Shown here: positions 34,362 through 44,259 of the stretch, one piece after another | Layout: every line of letters begins with the position of its first letter | How positions within the stretch are numbered: position 1 is the first letter of the stretch | Assembly (NCBI RefSeq): GCF_042665295.1 | Contig: NZ_JBHTCO010000020.1 | Span: 211,492 to 275,491, forward strand | DNA length: 64,000 nt | Source: Scopulibacillus_A cellulosilyticus | Lineage (GTDB): Bacteria > Bacillota > Bacilli > Bacillales > Sporolactobacillaceae | Reading direction: 5' to 3' | The notes under the pieces: generated by a model | The model's input: the letters and a program-made list of their open reading frames with translations, nothing else | Database searches by the model: none | What the model was told of the DNA's origin: nothing | Translations under genes and position numbers: made by a program

Positions 34362-35225
34362 TTACACTTTTGACCGTAACAATCGGAATTGAATCGCAAT
34401 AATAATTAAAATAACAATAAGCAGTAGAATGACAATGGCAGCTGCTCTTCCTGGATCTGAATAGACAAAGGCACTATTGTAACTTTCAAGCATAAGTACA
34501 TTTGTACTATCCTCTGGACCGCCGCCCGTCAAAATATACATCGGCGCAAACAATAAGAAATTCGCTACAGTATCGGCTACCATGACAAAGGTAAGGGGTC
34601 TTTTCATTAAAGGAAAAGTTACATTTTTAAATTGCTCCCATTTTCCCGCACCATCAATCGCTGAAGCCTCATAGAGTGATTGAGGGATTTCCTGCAATCC
34701 GGCAAGAAGGAAAATGGCCCAATAGCCAACACCTTTCCATGTAGAAATTGCCATGATAACCCATAATGCCTGATGCTTGCTTGATAAGAAAAGTTGTTGC
34801 GGCAATCCAACAGCCGTAAGCAATGAATTAATAACCCCTTGATCGGGATTAAGCATAATATTCCAAAGGATACATGCAATCGGTAATGACACGGCAATTG
34901 GTATAAAATGAATATTTCTGAAAAAGTTGATGCCCTTTATCTTTTTATTCAGAAACATTGCAAGTAGAAAAGCAAGCAGAATTTGAACCGGATTAATGAT
35001 CACATTGAAAAACAATGTCACGTATAAAGAATGCCAAAACGTACGATCTGTAAACAACGATATATAATTACCCAACCCTATAAATTTATCTTTTTGACCA
35101 GCAATAAAATTTGGTGAAAATAGACTGTCCTTAAAAGCAATCAAAATAGGATATACTTTAAATATTATGAGTAATCCGATAGCTGGAAGTAAAAATAAAT
35201 AAGGAACATATCTGGATTTTGGCAT
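34362..35225 (-). CDS. Carbohydrate ABC permease, MalF type (second cassette)
   Basis: A 287-residue CUT1 permease with six helices and a very short cytosolic N-terminus (MPKSRYVPYLFLLPAIG). The EAA loop reads EASAIDGAGKWEQFKNVTFP (about 185-205). The LTGGGPEDSTNVLMLESY segment before the last helix is typical of oligosaccharide systems. AAAGGGGTGA precedes the ATG. Confidence 0.93.
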   Translation of the reverse strand: MPKSRYVPYLFLLPAIGLLIIFKVYPILIAFKDSLFSPNFIAGQKDKFIGLGNYISLFTDRTFWHSLYVTLFFNVIINPVQILLAFLLAMFLNKKIKGINFFRNIHFIPIAVSLPIACILWNIMLNPDQGVINSLLTAVGLPQQLFLSSKHQALWVIMAISTWKGVGYWAIFLLAGLQEIPQSLYEASAIDGAGKWEQFKNVTFPLMKRPLTFVMVADTVANFLLFAPMYILTGGGPEDSTNVLMLESYNSAFVYSDPGRAAAIVILLLIVILIIIAIQFRLLRSKV

Positions 35226-35273
35226 TATCTCACCCCTTTTTTTGTTATAAATTTAGCGTTGTTTAATAAGTCT

Positions 35274-36596
35274 TTATTTCACAACATGACGATATTTTTC
35301 AAGCAAACGATCAATTTTATATGAGGATTGATCAAGGGCGTTTTTTGGGTTTGCTCCATTTTTTATATCGTCGAACGTTCTGTCATAAAGATTCTCAAAC
35401 TCTAAATAACCGGGCGTAATCGGCCTTGGCGATGCTGTGTGTTGAACTTCATAACTTGCAAGGCGATAAACGTTCTTAGGAAATGAATCATATGAAGGGT
35501 CACGATTAATTGCTTGCAGTAGATTGCGATTATCCGGAACGTTTTGATAAATATCAAACCACATTTTTGCGCCTTTTCCTATTGTAAGAAAGCGGATAAA
35601 TTTTGCTGCTGCTTCTTTTTTAGTCGAGAATTTTGAAATTCCAAGATGCCAGCTTCCTGTTGGTGTCGCGACTTTATGTCCTTTAAAATATGGATGAGGT
35701 GCAACCCCAAAGTTTACTTTCGCATCAGAGAATTCTTTAATATTCCATGTCCCGCCGATAAACATCGCTATTTTTCCTGTTTTGAAATACTCTTTTGACT
35801 CGTTTGCCGTAATTTTCGGACTTACTTTCCATTTATTAAAAAGGTCATAATAGAACCTTGCTGCTTGTACAGATTTAGAAGAATTAAGATATCCGTCTGT
35901 GGTAAGGCCATCTTTACTGATGACATTTGCTCCTAAACTATCTGAAAGCGCTAAATTCTGATAGGCTCGTCCAACTTGTTCAAAACTGAAACCAAATACA
36001 TCAGGATATCTATTTCCGTTAGTATCGTAAGTAAGTTTTTTTGCCGCTTGTACGACCTGATCCCAAGTCCAACGTTTTTTAATATTAAATTCCGGAGGTT
36101 TCACACCCCTTTTTGAAAAAATATCCTTATTATAAAAAAGAACCTGTGTTGACGTATTCATTGGTGCCGCCATCAGTTTGCCTTTATATGTTCCTTCCTT
36201 TATTGATGAATCAATCCATGCTTTACGTTGTTCTTTCGGTGAAATATAATGATTGAGCGGTTCTAAATAATCTTTTACCGAATAATTCGCGACAAGAGGA
36301 CCATCTACCGTAATGATATCGTAAGTCCTTGATTTTGATCCAAGCTTTACTTCTGTATTTTCAAATAACTGTTCATAAGGATATGTTTCCAAATTAACTT
36401 TAATTGTTGGATTTTCTTTTTCAAACTGTGCAACAATTTTCTTAAGACTTGAATTCCAATCTGAAAGTGTCATCATTCTAATAACAGTAACACCATTCGT
36501 CCGTTTTGAATCTGTCGTTGTTTCTTCGCTTGACTGGCACCCCGCTAGAAAAAAAATAAGTATTAAAGCTGTAAAAACTGAAATCAGTTTCTTCAT
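35274..36596 (-). CDS. Sugar-binding lipoprotein (second cassette)
   Basis: A 440-residue family 1 solute-binding protein. The signal peptide ends in the lipobox LAGC (Cys19), followed by a short polar linker. The mature N-terminus VTVIRMMTLSDWNSSLKKIV and the later SWHLGISKFSTKKEAAAKFI and SPRPITPGYLEFENL are typical of oligosaccharide-binding proteins. It is a paralogue of the broken binding protein at 42788: the two align through the GTWNIKEF/GAWELSYI and GSWHLGIS/GSWNLAIS regions. Being intact, it may serve as the operon's only functional binding protein. Confidence 0.92.
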   Translation of the reverse strand: MKKLISVFTALILIFFLAGCQSSEETTTDSKRTNGVTVIRMMTLSDWNSSLKKIVAQFEKENPTIKVNLETYPYEQLFENTEVKLGSKSRTYDIITVDGPLVANYSVKDYLEPLNHYISPKEQRKAWIDSSIKEGTYKGKLMAAPMNTSTQVLFYNKDIFSKRGVKPPEFNIKKRWTWDQVVQAAKKLTYDTNGNRYPDVFGFSFEQVGRAYQNLALSDSLGANVISKDGLTTDGYLNSSKSVQAARFYYDLFNKWKVSPKITANESKEYFKTGKIAMFIGGTWNIKEFSDAKVNFGVAPHPYFKGHKVATPTGSWHLGISKFSTKKEAAAKFIRFLTIGKGAKMWFDIYQNVPDNRNLLQAINRDPSYDSFPKNVYRLASYEVQHTASPRPITPGYLEFENLYDRTFDDIKNGANPKNALDQSSYKIDRLLEKYRHVVK

Positions 36597-36673
36597 TTAT
36601 TAACCCGCCTCTATTTGATAGTCGTCTTCAGCAATAAGACTTTCATCAATCACAATCTCTCTCAAAAAGCGTC

Positions 36674-38341
36674 TTATCGAAACCCGCAGTTCAGTTTTAA
36701 CTTTTTAAGATTTTTCATGGTATTATTGGCGCATCCAAAGTAGTTATGAAGTTTTTTATATTCCTCATAAAGTTGATCATAAATTTTCACATGTTCAGGT
36801 ACCGGGGTATATGTTTTTTCTTTAACTTTCGCTATTTTATCCGCTGCTTCAAATATGCTGTTATACCCGCCTTTTTCTTTTCCAGCAACAACCGCTCCAA
36901 ACATGGCAGCTCCGTAAGCTGATGATTGCTTTGAATCAGCAATTTTAATCTCACGGTTCATAACATCAGCATAGATTTGCATCAGTAATTCATTTCGCTG
37001 GGGAAGTCCGCCGCAAGCAAAAAGTTCATCAACCTCGATTCCAGCTTCAACAAAACTTTCAATAATTTTTCGAGTCCCAAAAGCAGTTGCCTCTAATAAA
37101 GCTCGATATATTTCTTCTGGCTTGGTTCCCAATGTTAAACCTACAATTAACCCCGTCAGATCAGAATCTGCTAGAATACGGCTACCATTCCACCAATCTA
37201 GTGCCAATAGTCCGGATTGTCCCGGTTTATAAGTTGACGCTTCTCGCTCCAGCCATTTGTGAATACTTAATCCTTCTTTCATTGCTTGCTGTTTTACATA
37301 CTCTGGAACACTATGGTTAACAAACCATGCAAAGATATCACCAACAGCTGCTTGTCCGGCTTCGTATCCATAAAATCCTGGTATGATGCCATCCTCTACA
37401 ACACCTGTTATTCCCTTTATCATTTTCTTCTTATCTGATAGCAGCATATGGCAAGTGGACGTCCCCATTGTCATAACCAATTGTCCGTTGCGAACAGCCC
37501 CAACGGCTGGAACAGCAGCATGTGAATCGATGATACCTACAGCCACCGGTATCCCTTCTGGTAATCCCATGCGATCTGCCATTTCCTTTGTTAATTCCCC
37601 GGCTTTACTTCCAATTGGACGAATGTTTCCACGCATTTTTGTATCTGCAACATGTTCCAGTCGTTCATCTAATTGTCTAAGAAATTGTGGATCAGGATAT
37701 CCCGCGTCTTTATGCCAAAGCGCCTTAAATCCACTCGTCGCGTTACTGCGTACCAAGGAGCCCGTTAACCGGTAAACCACCCAGTCACATGCCTCTAAAA
37801 ATAAGTCAGTTTTCTCAAAAATTTTTGGCGACTCTCTTAATATTTGTAATATTTTTGGAAACATCCACTCTGAAGAGATTTTCCTGCCGTATCGGTTTAT
37901 AAATGATTCTCCTAGTTTTATTGCAAGATGTGTTATTTCATCAGCCTCCTGTTGGGCTGCATGATGTTTCCATAGTTTTACCCAACTATGAGGATGCTTA
38001 CTCCACTTAGGATTAAAACACAAAGGGACATGATTATTATCCAAAGGTAACATCGTACATGAAGTAAAATCTACACCAATTCCAATGATCTCTTGCGGAT
38101 TTATTTGAACTTGATGAATAATCTCCGGAACAGATTCATAGAGTACTTTCATGTAATCCGCAGGATCCTGTAAACTCCAATCATTTTGAAGCTTTTTACC
38201 AGTAGGAGGAATCTCATCTATGACACCGTGGTTATAATGGGTTATATAAGTGCCGATCTCTTCACCTGTTTCTACATCAATGAGTAACGTTCTACCTGAC
38301 TCAGTTCCAAAGTCAAAACCGATTGCATATTTAGCTCCCAC
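36674..38341 (-). CDS. araB: Ribulokinase (AraB-family FGGY sugar kinase)
   Basis: A 555-residue cytosolic kinase. The N-terminal FGGY domain begins YAIGFDFGTESGRTLLIDV (phosphate 1 loop). The sugar-binding and catalytic Asp is in VAVGIIDSHAAVPAVGA. The C-terminal domain has ATAFGTRKIIESF and FACGGLPQRNELLMQIYAD (adenosine motif). Length and motifs fit AraB, which phosphorylates L-ribulose and several other 2-ketopentoses, rather than FucK. In this operon it would act on the ketose produced by the L-fucose/D-arabinose isomerase, so the true substrate may be D-ribulose or L-fuculose. No epimerase or aldolase gene is present. Start GTG after GGCGGGGG. Confidence 0.85.
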   Translation of the reverse strand: MGAKYAIGFDFGTESGRTLLIDVETGEEIGTYITHYNHGVIDEIPPTGKKLQNDWSLQDPADYMKVLYESVPEIIHQVQINPQEIIGIGVDFTSCTMLPLDNNHVPLCFNPKWSKHPHSWVKLWKHHAAQQEADEITHLAIKLGESFINRYGRKISSEWMFPKILQILRESPKIFEKTDLFLEACDWVVYRLTGSLVRSNATSGFKALWHKDAGYPDPQFLRQLDERLEHVADTKMRGNIRPIGSKAGELTKEMADRMGLPEGIPVAVGIIDSHAAVPAVGAVRNGQLVMTMGTSTCHMLLSDKKKMIKGITGVVEDGIIPGFYGYEAGQAAVGDIFAWFVNHSVPEYVKQQAMKEGLSIHKWLEREASTYKPGQSGLLALDWWNGSRILADSDLTGLIVGLTLGTKPEEIYRALLEATAFGTRKIIESFVEAGIEVDELFACGGLPQRNELLMQIYADVMNREIKIADSKQSSAYGAAMFGAVVAGKEKGGYNSIFEAADKIAKVKEKTYTPVPEHVKIYDQLYEEYKKLHNYFGCANNTMKNLKKLKLNCGFR

Positions 38342-38383
38342 GATTCCCCCGCCTTTTTATTTTTTAAATAAATTCATTAATTT

Positions 38384-40891
38384 TTATAGGGTTAATTCTT
38401 TTGAAGACGTCTTAACCTTTACACCAGATAAGTCGCCATACAAAACTTTAATTTCTGGGATTATCTCTCCAGTAATCTCGTCCATTTCCTGATGATATGT
38501 TCCCCAAGCAGTTCCAGTACTCCAAAATGAACTAAAATTCTCTTTATTAATTACAGGATTAAAGCTTATCTCTTTTTTGCCCATATCGACATTAAATCCA
38601 CTTAGCGATAGCAATAAGCCCCAACTGGCCATAGAACGAGCATAATGGTGCCCGCACTCTACTTCATTCCATGGATTTCGTTTTATACCATCATGCCTTT
38701 CCTTAATCGCTTTTACTATTGTTAGCCCTTCATCTACAAATCCTTCATATATTAAATGGGTGGCAACCTGATATTCTACTCCTGTCCAAACTTCATCTGA
38801 ATAGATAAATGGAAATTTCGGGCGGCCTCCATTTGGCCAGCTGCATAAAACCAATCCCTTTTCATCATCCATAACATATGTTCTTTGGCAATTGACATGA
38901 TTACTAAAATTATCCCTAAAATTGTATTTGAAAATAGATTGAATAGCTTTGTTTACATGTTCTTCAGGTAATAAATACCCTAATCCTAAAATATGAGCAA
39001 TTTGTTGCGCCAAAAGCTGATCGGACAGACACCCTTCTCCATGTTGATATTTAACTTCATCAACATCATTTATTTTCTGTATATAATACTCTCCATTCCA
39101 TAACATATCGTCCGTACGGCTTCTGCTTAAATCAAAAATATTTTTGCACTTTTCAGCCATCTCTAGATCGTTTTCTATTTTAGCCATTTCTTCAACAGCT
39201 CTTAAGGCACCAAGAAAAAACAAATGACTTAAAGGATTAGGCCCATGAAACTCAATATCATAAGTGTTATGCTGAATACCATCTAAAACTAAATCTCCAT
39301 CTGTATCCCATTGAACTAATGCAAATGTCAGAGCTTTTTTCACATGAGGCCACATATTGTCTAAAAATTCCTTATCCCCACTTATTTTCCACTCTCGATA
39401 AACTCTCATAATAGATCCCATTTGACCATCTACCGCTGCGGGGGCTTTTTTTTCTTGAAAAATCCATTCTGAATCAAACATTTTTACGGCTCGGAAATTC
39501 ATATGACCGTCTTCTTCCAATTCCTCAAGAAATTCAGTCTTTCTCATATTCCGTTCCAATTCAGGAAACAAAAATGCCAATGTTTGCGCATAACCCCAAA
39601 CATGAGTGCAATTACCGTCACAGCATCCCCAATTGTCAAAACAACCTTCATACCCCAAAAAATGTCCGTCTTTTAACCACATACAGGTTGGACTTCTTAA
39701 AACCGTTATATTACTTGAAATTGCTTCAAGTACATAATTTGGTAAAGTTGATGAAAACAAAGCATGATGAAATTTAAATGATTCAGTTTTTAGCCGATCA
39801 AAATTTTCATAAATATACTTAGTTACATCCCAAGAACTATTGAACCTTTTCGAATAGTAATTTTGGGTTATTTCTCTCCCTTTTTCTTTCACACGATGTC
39901 TCTCGCTCCAACCGTTAATACGATTAGGGAAGTACCATGTTAATAAAAATAAAAATTCCTTTTCTTCTTGAGGGTTTAATGTTTCATAAATACTTAATGA
40001 ACCTGTGTCACTCTGACGCTCATAGAATACTGAATCAATACTGTTCACTGATTTCCGATCTGTTGAAGGTGTTGTATAACCTAAATCATTCAATTTCCCA
40101 TCTTTTGAGAAATCATCCCAAAATTCTTGCATTTCATCAAACCAACGGCCTCTTAGCCAAACAGGTTTAAATGTCACATTTTTATTTGTTGTTGTCAATG
40201 CAACATTTCCATATTTCAAATCATTTTTGTCATACTTTTTTGAATACATATAAAGACCTTTAAAATCCTTTTCCTCTCTGACTTCGTTTACATTTAGTCC
40301 GCCTAACCCTTGATAATTACTAAATTCATCATACTCGATACCTCCAACAGGATTATACAATGAACCCGCAATTGCAACATCAGTTTTCATTTCAGATTTA
40401 TTTTTTACCTTATATTTTAAAATTGCACATGGTATTCCTGAATCTTCTGTATTTAATGGAATAAATGGTGTGTAAGCTTCAAGCTCAACATCAACTGGTA
40501 AATCATTGTCTTTAAAAACTACATTAGCAATAGGATATTCCCCTTTTAACGCAGATGAACTCATTCGTGGTAAACCAGCCGCAGTATTAGGATAATACCC
40601 ATGTGAGCCGGAATGGGGAGGGGGAACTTTACCTTCTAATACTTTTGCTATAGATGGCTGATTCATCTCTTTTGCCCAAATACTAAAAAATTTATTTGGA
40701 AGTTTCAGTCCCTTATTTGGATGATTGAAAATCTCCCAGTCTCTTAAATCCCCGCGAGAACCAAGTGAAACATTTCCCGTTCCGATTCCGCCAAGTAAAA
40801 ATGCAGCCTCAGTTGCTTTTTCTGTAAATTCACGAGAACCCGTATTTGAATAAATTTGATTCGAATATAATGTCCCATTTATCTTTTCCAT
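38384..40891 (-). CDS. GH116 family glycosidase (beta-glucosidase/beta-xylosidase/glucosylceramidase type)
   Basis: An 835-residue protein with no signal peptide, so cytosolic. The N-terminal beta-sandwich (about 25-330) opens with the family motif AAFLLGGIGTGNVSLGSRGDLRDWEIFN. The (alpha/alpha)6 catalytic domain follows (about 370-810). By recalled comparison with GBA2 and bacterial GH116, Glu415 in GYEGC is the likely nucleophile and Asp545 in NTYDIEF the acid/base. Known bacterial and archaeal members split aryl or short beta-glucosides and beta-xylosides. Here it would cleave an imported glycoside before the isomerase and kinase act. AAAGGGG precedes the ATG. Confidence 0.87.
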   Translation of the reverse strand: MEKINGTLYSNQIYSNTGSREFTEKATEAAFLLGGIGTGNVSLGSRGDLRDWEIFNHPNKGLKLPNKFFSIWAKEMNQPSIAKVLEGKVPPPHSGSHGYYPNTAAGLPRMSSSALKGEYPIANVVFKDNDLPVDVELEAYTPFIPLNTEDSGIPCAILKYKVKNKSEMKTDVAIAGSLYNPVGGIEYDEFSNYQGLGGLNVNEVREEKDFKGLYMYSKKYDKNDLKYGNVALTTTNKNVTFKPVWLRGRWFDEMQEFWDDFSKDGKLNDLGYTTPSTDRKSVNSIDSVFYERQSDTGSLSIYETLNPQEEKEFLFLLTWYFPNRINGWSERHRVKEKGREITQNYYSKRFNSSWDVTKYIYENFDRLKTESFKFHHALFSSTLPNYVLEAISSNITVLRSPTCMWLKDGHFLGYEGCFDNWGCCDGNCTHVWGYAQTLAFLFPELERNMRKTEFLEELEEDGHMNFRAVKMFDSEWIFQEKKAPAAVDGQMGSIMRVYREWKISGDKEFLDNMWPHVKKALTFALVQWDTDGDLVLDGIQHNTYDIEFHGPNPLSHLFFLGALRAVEEMAKIENDLEMAEKCKNIFDLSRSRTDDMLWNGEYYIQKINDVDEVKYQHGEGCLSDQLLAQQIAHILGLGYLLPEEHVNKAIQSIFKYNFRDNFSNHVNCQRTYVMDDEKGLVLCSWPNGGRPKFPFIYSDEVWTGVEYQVATHLIYEGFVDEGLTIVKAIKERHDGIKRNPWNEVECGHHYARSMASWGLLLSLSGFNVDMGKKEISFNPVINKENFSSFWSTGTAWGTYHQEMDEITGEIIPEIKVLYGDLSGVKVKTSSKELTL

Positions 40892-40942
40892 TTATCATTT
40901 CCCCTTTATCTTTAAGAATTATATTAAAATAGAAACTATAGG

Positions 40943-41782
40943 CTAACCTTTTACCCCACTATTCATAACACCCTTGACATAATGCTTCTGTAAAAATAGG
41001 AAAGCTATCACTATCGGCAATGAACTTATCGTTGATGCTGCAAAAATTTCTCCCCAAGAAATACCTTCAAGCGAAGAGTAAGATGAAATTCCTATATTAA
41101 TAACCTGTTTTGTATCGTCATTTATCACAATAAGCGGCCATAAAAAGCTGTCCCATTGAGCAACGAATGTAATAATTGCAAGGGTTAACAATGCTGGAAT
41201 TGCTAATGGTATGATAATCGTTATATAAATACGAAACCATGACGCCCCATCCATTTTTGCTGATTCAATGATGTCTTTTGGAATCTCTTTAAAGAATTGA
41301 TATAACAAAAATATCCCAAAAGCCCAAACAATTTGTGGAATAATTAATGCTTTAAAAGAATTAATCCAATGTAAATTTTTAATAATTAAAAATTGAGGAA
41401 TCATAATAACCTCATAAGGAATTGCTAAAGTAGACAGAAATAAAATAAAAAGTAATCTTTTATAAGGGACGTTCATTTTAGCAAACGCAAACGCTGTCAT
41501 AGAGTTTACAAAAACACCAATAACTGTTACTGTTAGGGATACAAAAAATGTGTTAATTAAATATTTAAAGAAAGGATTTTCTTTATCTAAAAAAATATCG
41601 ATATAATTTTGCAATGTCCAATGAACTGGGAAGAATAAATGCCAACTAAGATGAGAAAATTTAAATATTTCATCCTGGGATCGCAAGGAACTTAAAGTCA
41701 TCCATATCATTGGCAGAAGCATTATCAAAGCTATTAAACATAGAATAATATAATGTAAAATTCTAACCGTACTTTTTTTCAT
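40943..41782 (-). CDS. Carbohydrate ABC permease, MalG type (first cassette)
   Basis: A 279-residue CUT1 permease with six helices. EAA loop ESAKMDGASWFRIYITIIIP; C-terminus QKHYVKGVMNSGVKG. The start is the ATG of MKKSTVRILHY, placed after AGGTGG, rather than the GTG three codons earlier that overlaps that site. It follows the other permease by 12 bp. Confidence 0.92.
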   Translation of the reverse strand: MKKSTVRILHYIILCLIALIMLLPMIWMTLSSLRSQDEIFKFSHLSWHLFFPVHWTLQNYIDIFLDKENPFFKYLINTFFVSLTVTVIGVFVNSMTAFAFAKMNVPYKRLLFILFLSTLAIPYEVIMIPQFLIIKNLHWINSFKALIIPQIVWAFGIFLLYQFFKEIPKDIIESAKMDGASWFRIYITIIIPLAIPALLTLAIITFVAQWDSFLWPLIVINDDTKQVINIGISSYSSLEGISWGEIFAASTISSLPIVIAFLFLQKHYVKGVMNSGVKG

Positions 41783-41794
41783 ATTAACCACCTT

Positions 41795-42736
41795 TTAATC
41801 AGTATCGGCTCTAAAATACTTAAGTTGAATAATTGATATAATTAATACAATGATAAAGAAAATACAAGCCGCAGCTGCTGCATAACCAATATTTAACAAA
41901 CGAAAAGCTGCTTCATATATGAACAAAACTAAATTTTCAGTGGAACCAGCTGGGCCCCCGCCATCTGTTGTAATGTACATTGGGACAAATACTTTAAAAG
42001 CATCTATTGTTGTTATAATAACAACAAAAGCTGTTGTTCTTTTTAACATAGGCATTGTGATATAGATAAATTTTTGCAAAGCATTAGCACCGTCTATTTG
42101 TGCAGCCTCATACAGTTCATCAGGAATATTGTTTAAACCAGCTAGAAATACTAGCATAAAAAATCCAACGGCTTTCCATATGCAAAGAATGATGATTCCA
42201 ATCATAGCCAAATTCGGATTAGATAAAAAATCAATAGGGTGTATGCCAAGGCTGACTAGTAACGAATTTAATAATCCATAATTTTTGTTATAAATTAGTT
42301 TGAAGATAGTAGATGCAACTGCAAAAGAAACAGCTACAGGCAAAAAGTAAATGGCTCTAAAAATTCCTATGCCCCGAATTTTATTTTTAATAAGAAGAGC
42401 TAAACCAAGCGCTATTGCTGTTTGAATAGGAATGACGATAACAGCAAAGTAAAATGAGTGAATCAAACTTTTAAAAAATTCTTTGTCTGAAAAAAGGCTT
42501 TGATAATTCTCCAAGCCAACAAACGTGCTACTGCCATTTAATAAATTATACTTTTGAAAGCTTAATACCAGGGCATGAAGCATCGGATAAATCCAAAATA
42601 CAATTAACAATACCAATGCAGGCAATACAAAACATAGCGATGTTATTTTTTCTTTCTTTAGACCAATAAATGTACCTAACCTTCGACGCCGCTGTTTTAA
42701 ACCAGACGTTTTGATTGGTTTCACTTCTACCTTCAC
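41795..42736 (-). CDS. Carbohydrate ABC permease, MalF type (first cassette)
   Basis: A 313-residue CUT1 permease. A basic N-terminal segment of about 30 residues (KQRRRRLG) precedes six helices. EAA loop EAAQIDGANALQKFIYITMP (about 210-230). Start GTG, 7 bp after GGGGTG; an ATG four bases upstream is out of frame. It should pair with the 40943 permease, but the cassette's own binding protein gene is interrupted. Confidence 0.9.
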   Translation of the reverse strand: MKVEVKPIKTSGLKQRRRRLGTFIGLKKEKITSLCFVLPALVLLIVFWIYPMLHALVLSFQKYNLLNGSSTFVGLENYQSLFSDKEFFKSLIHSFYFAVIVIPIQTAIALGLALLIKNKIRGIGIFRAIYFLPVAVSFAVASTIFKLIYNKNYGLLNSLLVSLGIHPIDFLSNPNLAMIGIIILCIWKAVGFFMLVFLAGLNNIPDELYEAAQIDGANALQKFIYITMPMLKRTTAFVVIITTIDAFKVFVPMYITTDGGGPAGSTENLVLFIYEAAFRLLNIGYAAAAACIFFIIVLIISIIQLKYFRADTD

Positions 42737-42787
42737 TCATCTTCACCCCTTTAATCTTAGAGATAACAATACTTCCCCTTACAATAA

Positions 42788-44086
42788 TCATCTTTTAAGT
42801 TCCTTATCAATTTCATTCACTGCATTTTTTAATGCATCATCTTCTTTTACTCCACCTAGAGTAACATCATCAAACAAATCTCTAATTGATTGACTAATCA
42901 TTGGGTAAGAAGGAGTTACTGGTCGTGGATGAGCATATTTTTCAGATTGTTTGACAAAGATATCCATTGGATATTCTTGCAACTCCGAAAATGATTTAAC
43001 TGTTGATTTTCTGGCAGGTACATTTTTGGTATTCTTGTACCAAATCTTTGAACCCTTAACACCTGTAACCCACTTAACGAACAACCATGCCTCCTTAGGA
43101 TGTTTAGAATTTGATGAAATTGCTAAATTCCAGCTGCCATTAGGCGTTACTTGGTTTTTCCCTTTCCACAATGGGGCTATGCCGTAATCTTTTCCTTATT
43201 TAAAATTTGGATATTGTTCGTTTATATAACTAAGTTCCCAAGCTCCGTCCATAAAAATAGCTACTCTTCCATTTTCAAACCCATCCTCTGGCAACTCTTT
43301 AGGAGCAACTGCTTTAGAGTTATACAAAGACGAGAAAAATTGTAAAGCTTTTTTACTTTCTGGAGAGTCTAAATAACCTTTCGAAGTTGAATAATCAGGG
43401 CTTAAAATTTTTGCTCCTGCTTGCCACAAATACGTCTCTTCTGCAAATGATGTCCCTTCGTCGTCTGAAAATCCCCATGGCGTTGGACCCCACCCATATA
43501 TTTTTTTAGCAGGATCTGTTAATTTTTGAGCAGCCTTTAATACTTGATTCCATGTCCAAGCTTTGTCCGGATCCTTTGGAGGTTGCGGGATATGATGTTC
43601 TTTAAACAATTTTATATTATAAAACATGACTAAACTTGCATCATTTCGCGGTGCTGCATATACTTTACCGTTATATGTCATCGCTTTCATAACTGGTTTA
43701 AAAATGTCTTCTTTTTTATAACCTTTTTCACTCATATATTTATCCAAGGGTATAATAGCACCATTTTTAGCATAGAAGGCAATGTTTGGCGCATCCATTC
43801 CCATAATATCCGGTGCTGAATTTCCCGCTATCGCAGTTCGCAGTTTTGTCTCATACTGTGTAGAAGGAAAATCCTTAGTAATAATTTTTATATTTGGATA
43901 CTTTTTTTCAAAAGATGTCACCAATTGTTTCCATGCTGTATTTTCAGAGACGTTATGAATCTTCCAAAATGTAATTGTTGCTTTTTTCGAATTTTGATCC
44001 TTATTGGCTTGTACATCAGAACTGCACCCTGTATCAAAGACAAACAACAAAATTAATATTATTGAATAGATAAAAAATTTTTTCAC
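42788..44086 (-). pseudogene. Sugar-binding lipoprotein interrupted by an in-frame stop codon (first cassette)
   Basis: Two fragments in the same reading frame form one 430-residue binding protein. The first runs from GTG (44086, after GAGGAG) to a TAA at 43196-43198. The second continues directly with GKDYGIAPLWKGKNQ and runs to 42788. There is no frameshift. The intact paralogue at 35274 aligns across the stop, matching FGVAPHPYFKG..TPTGSW with YGIAPLWKGK..TPNGSW. The signal peptide with a DTGC lipobox is present. A truncated product would lack the C-terminal third, including parts of both lobes, and is unlikely to bind sugar. A sequencing error or stop readthrough are the alternatives. Confidence 0.85.
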
Positions 44087-44259
44087 TTTACAGCTCCTCA
44101 GTTTTATAGTCAACCTTTATCAATTAACCTTTAATCAACAATATTAATATTTAGGCTAGAGAATTTATCTTCTTAAAGGTCTTTTACCTTTGCAGTTAAG
44201 TAAAAGACCTTTCTCTTTTATTTATCTCTTTAACATAACGCCAAATCTTCTATTCTCTT

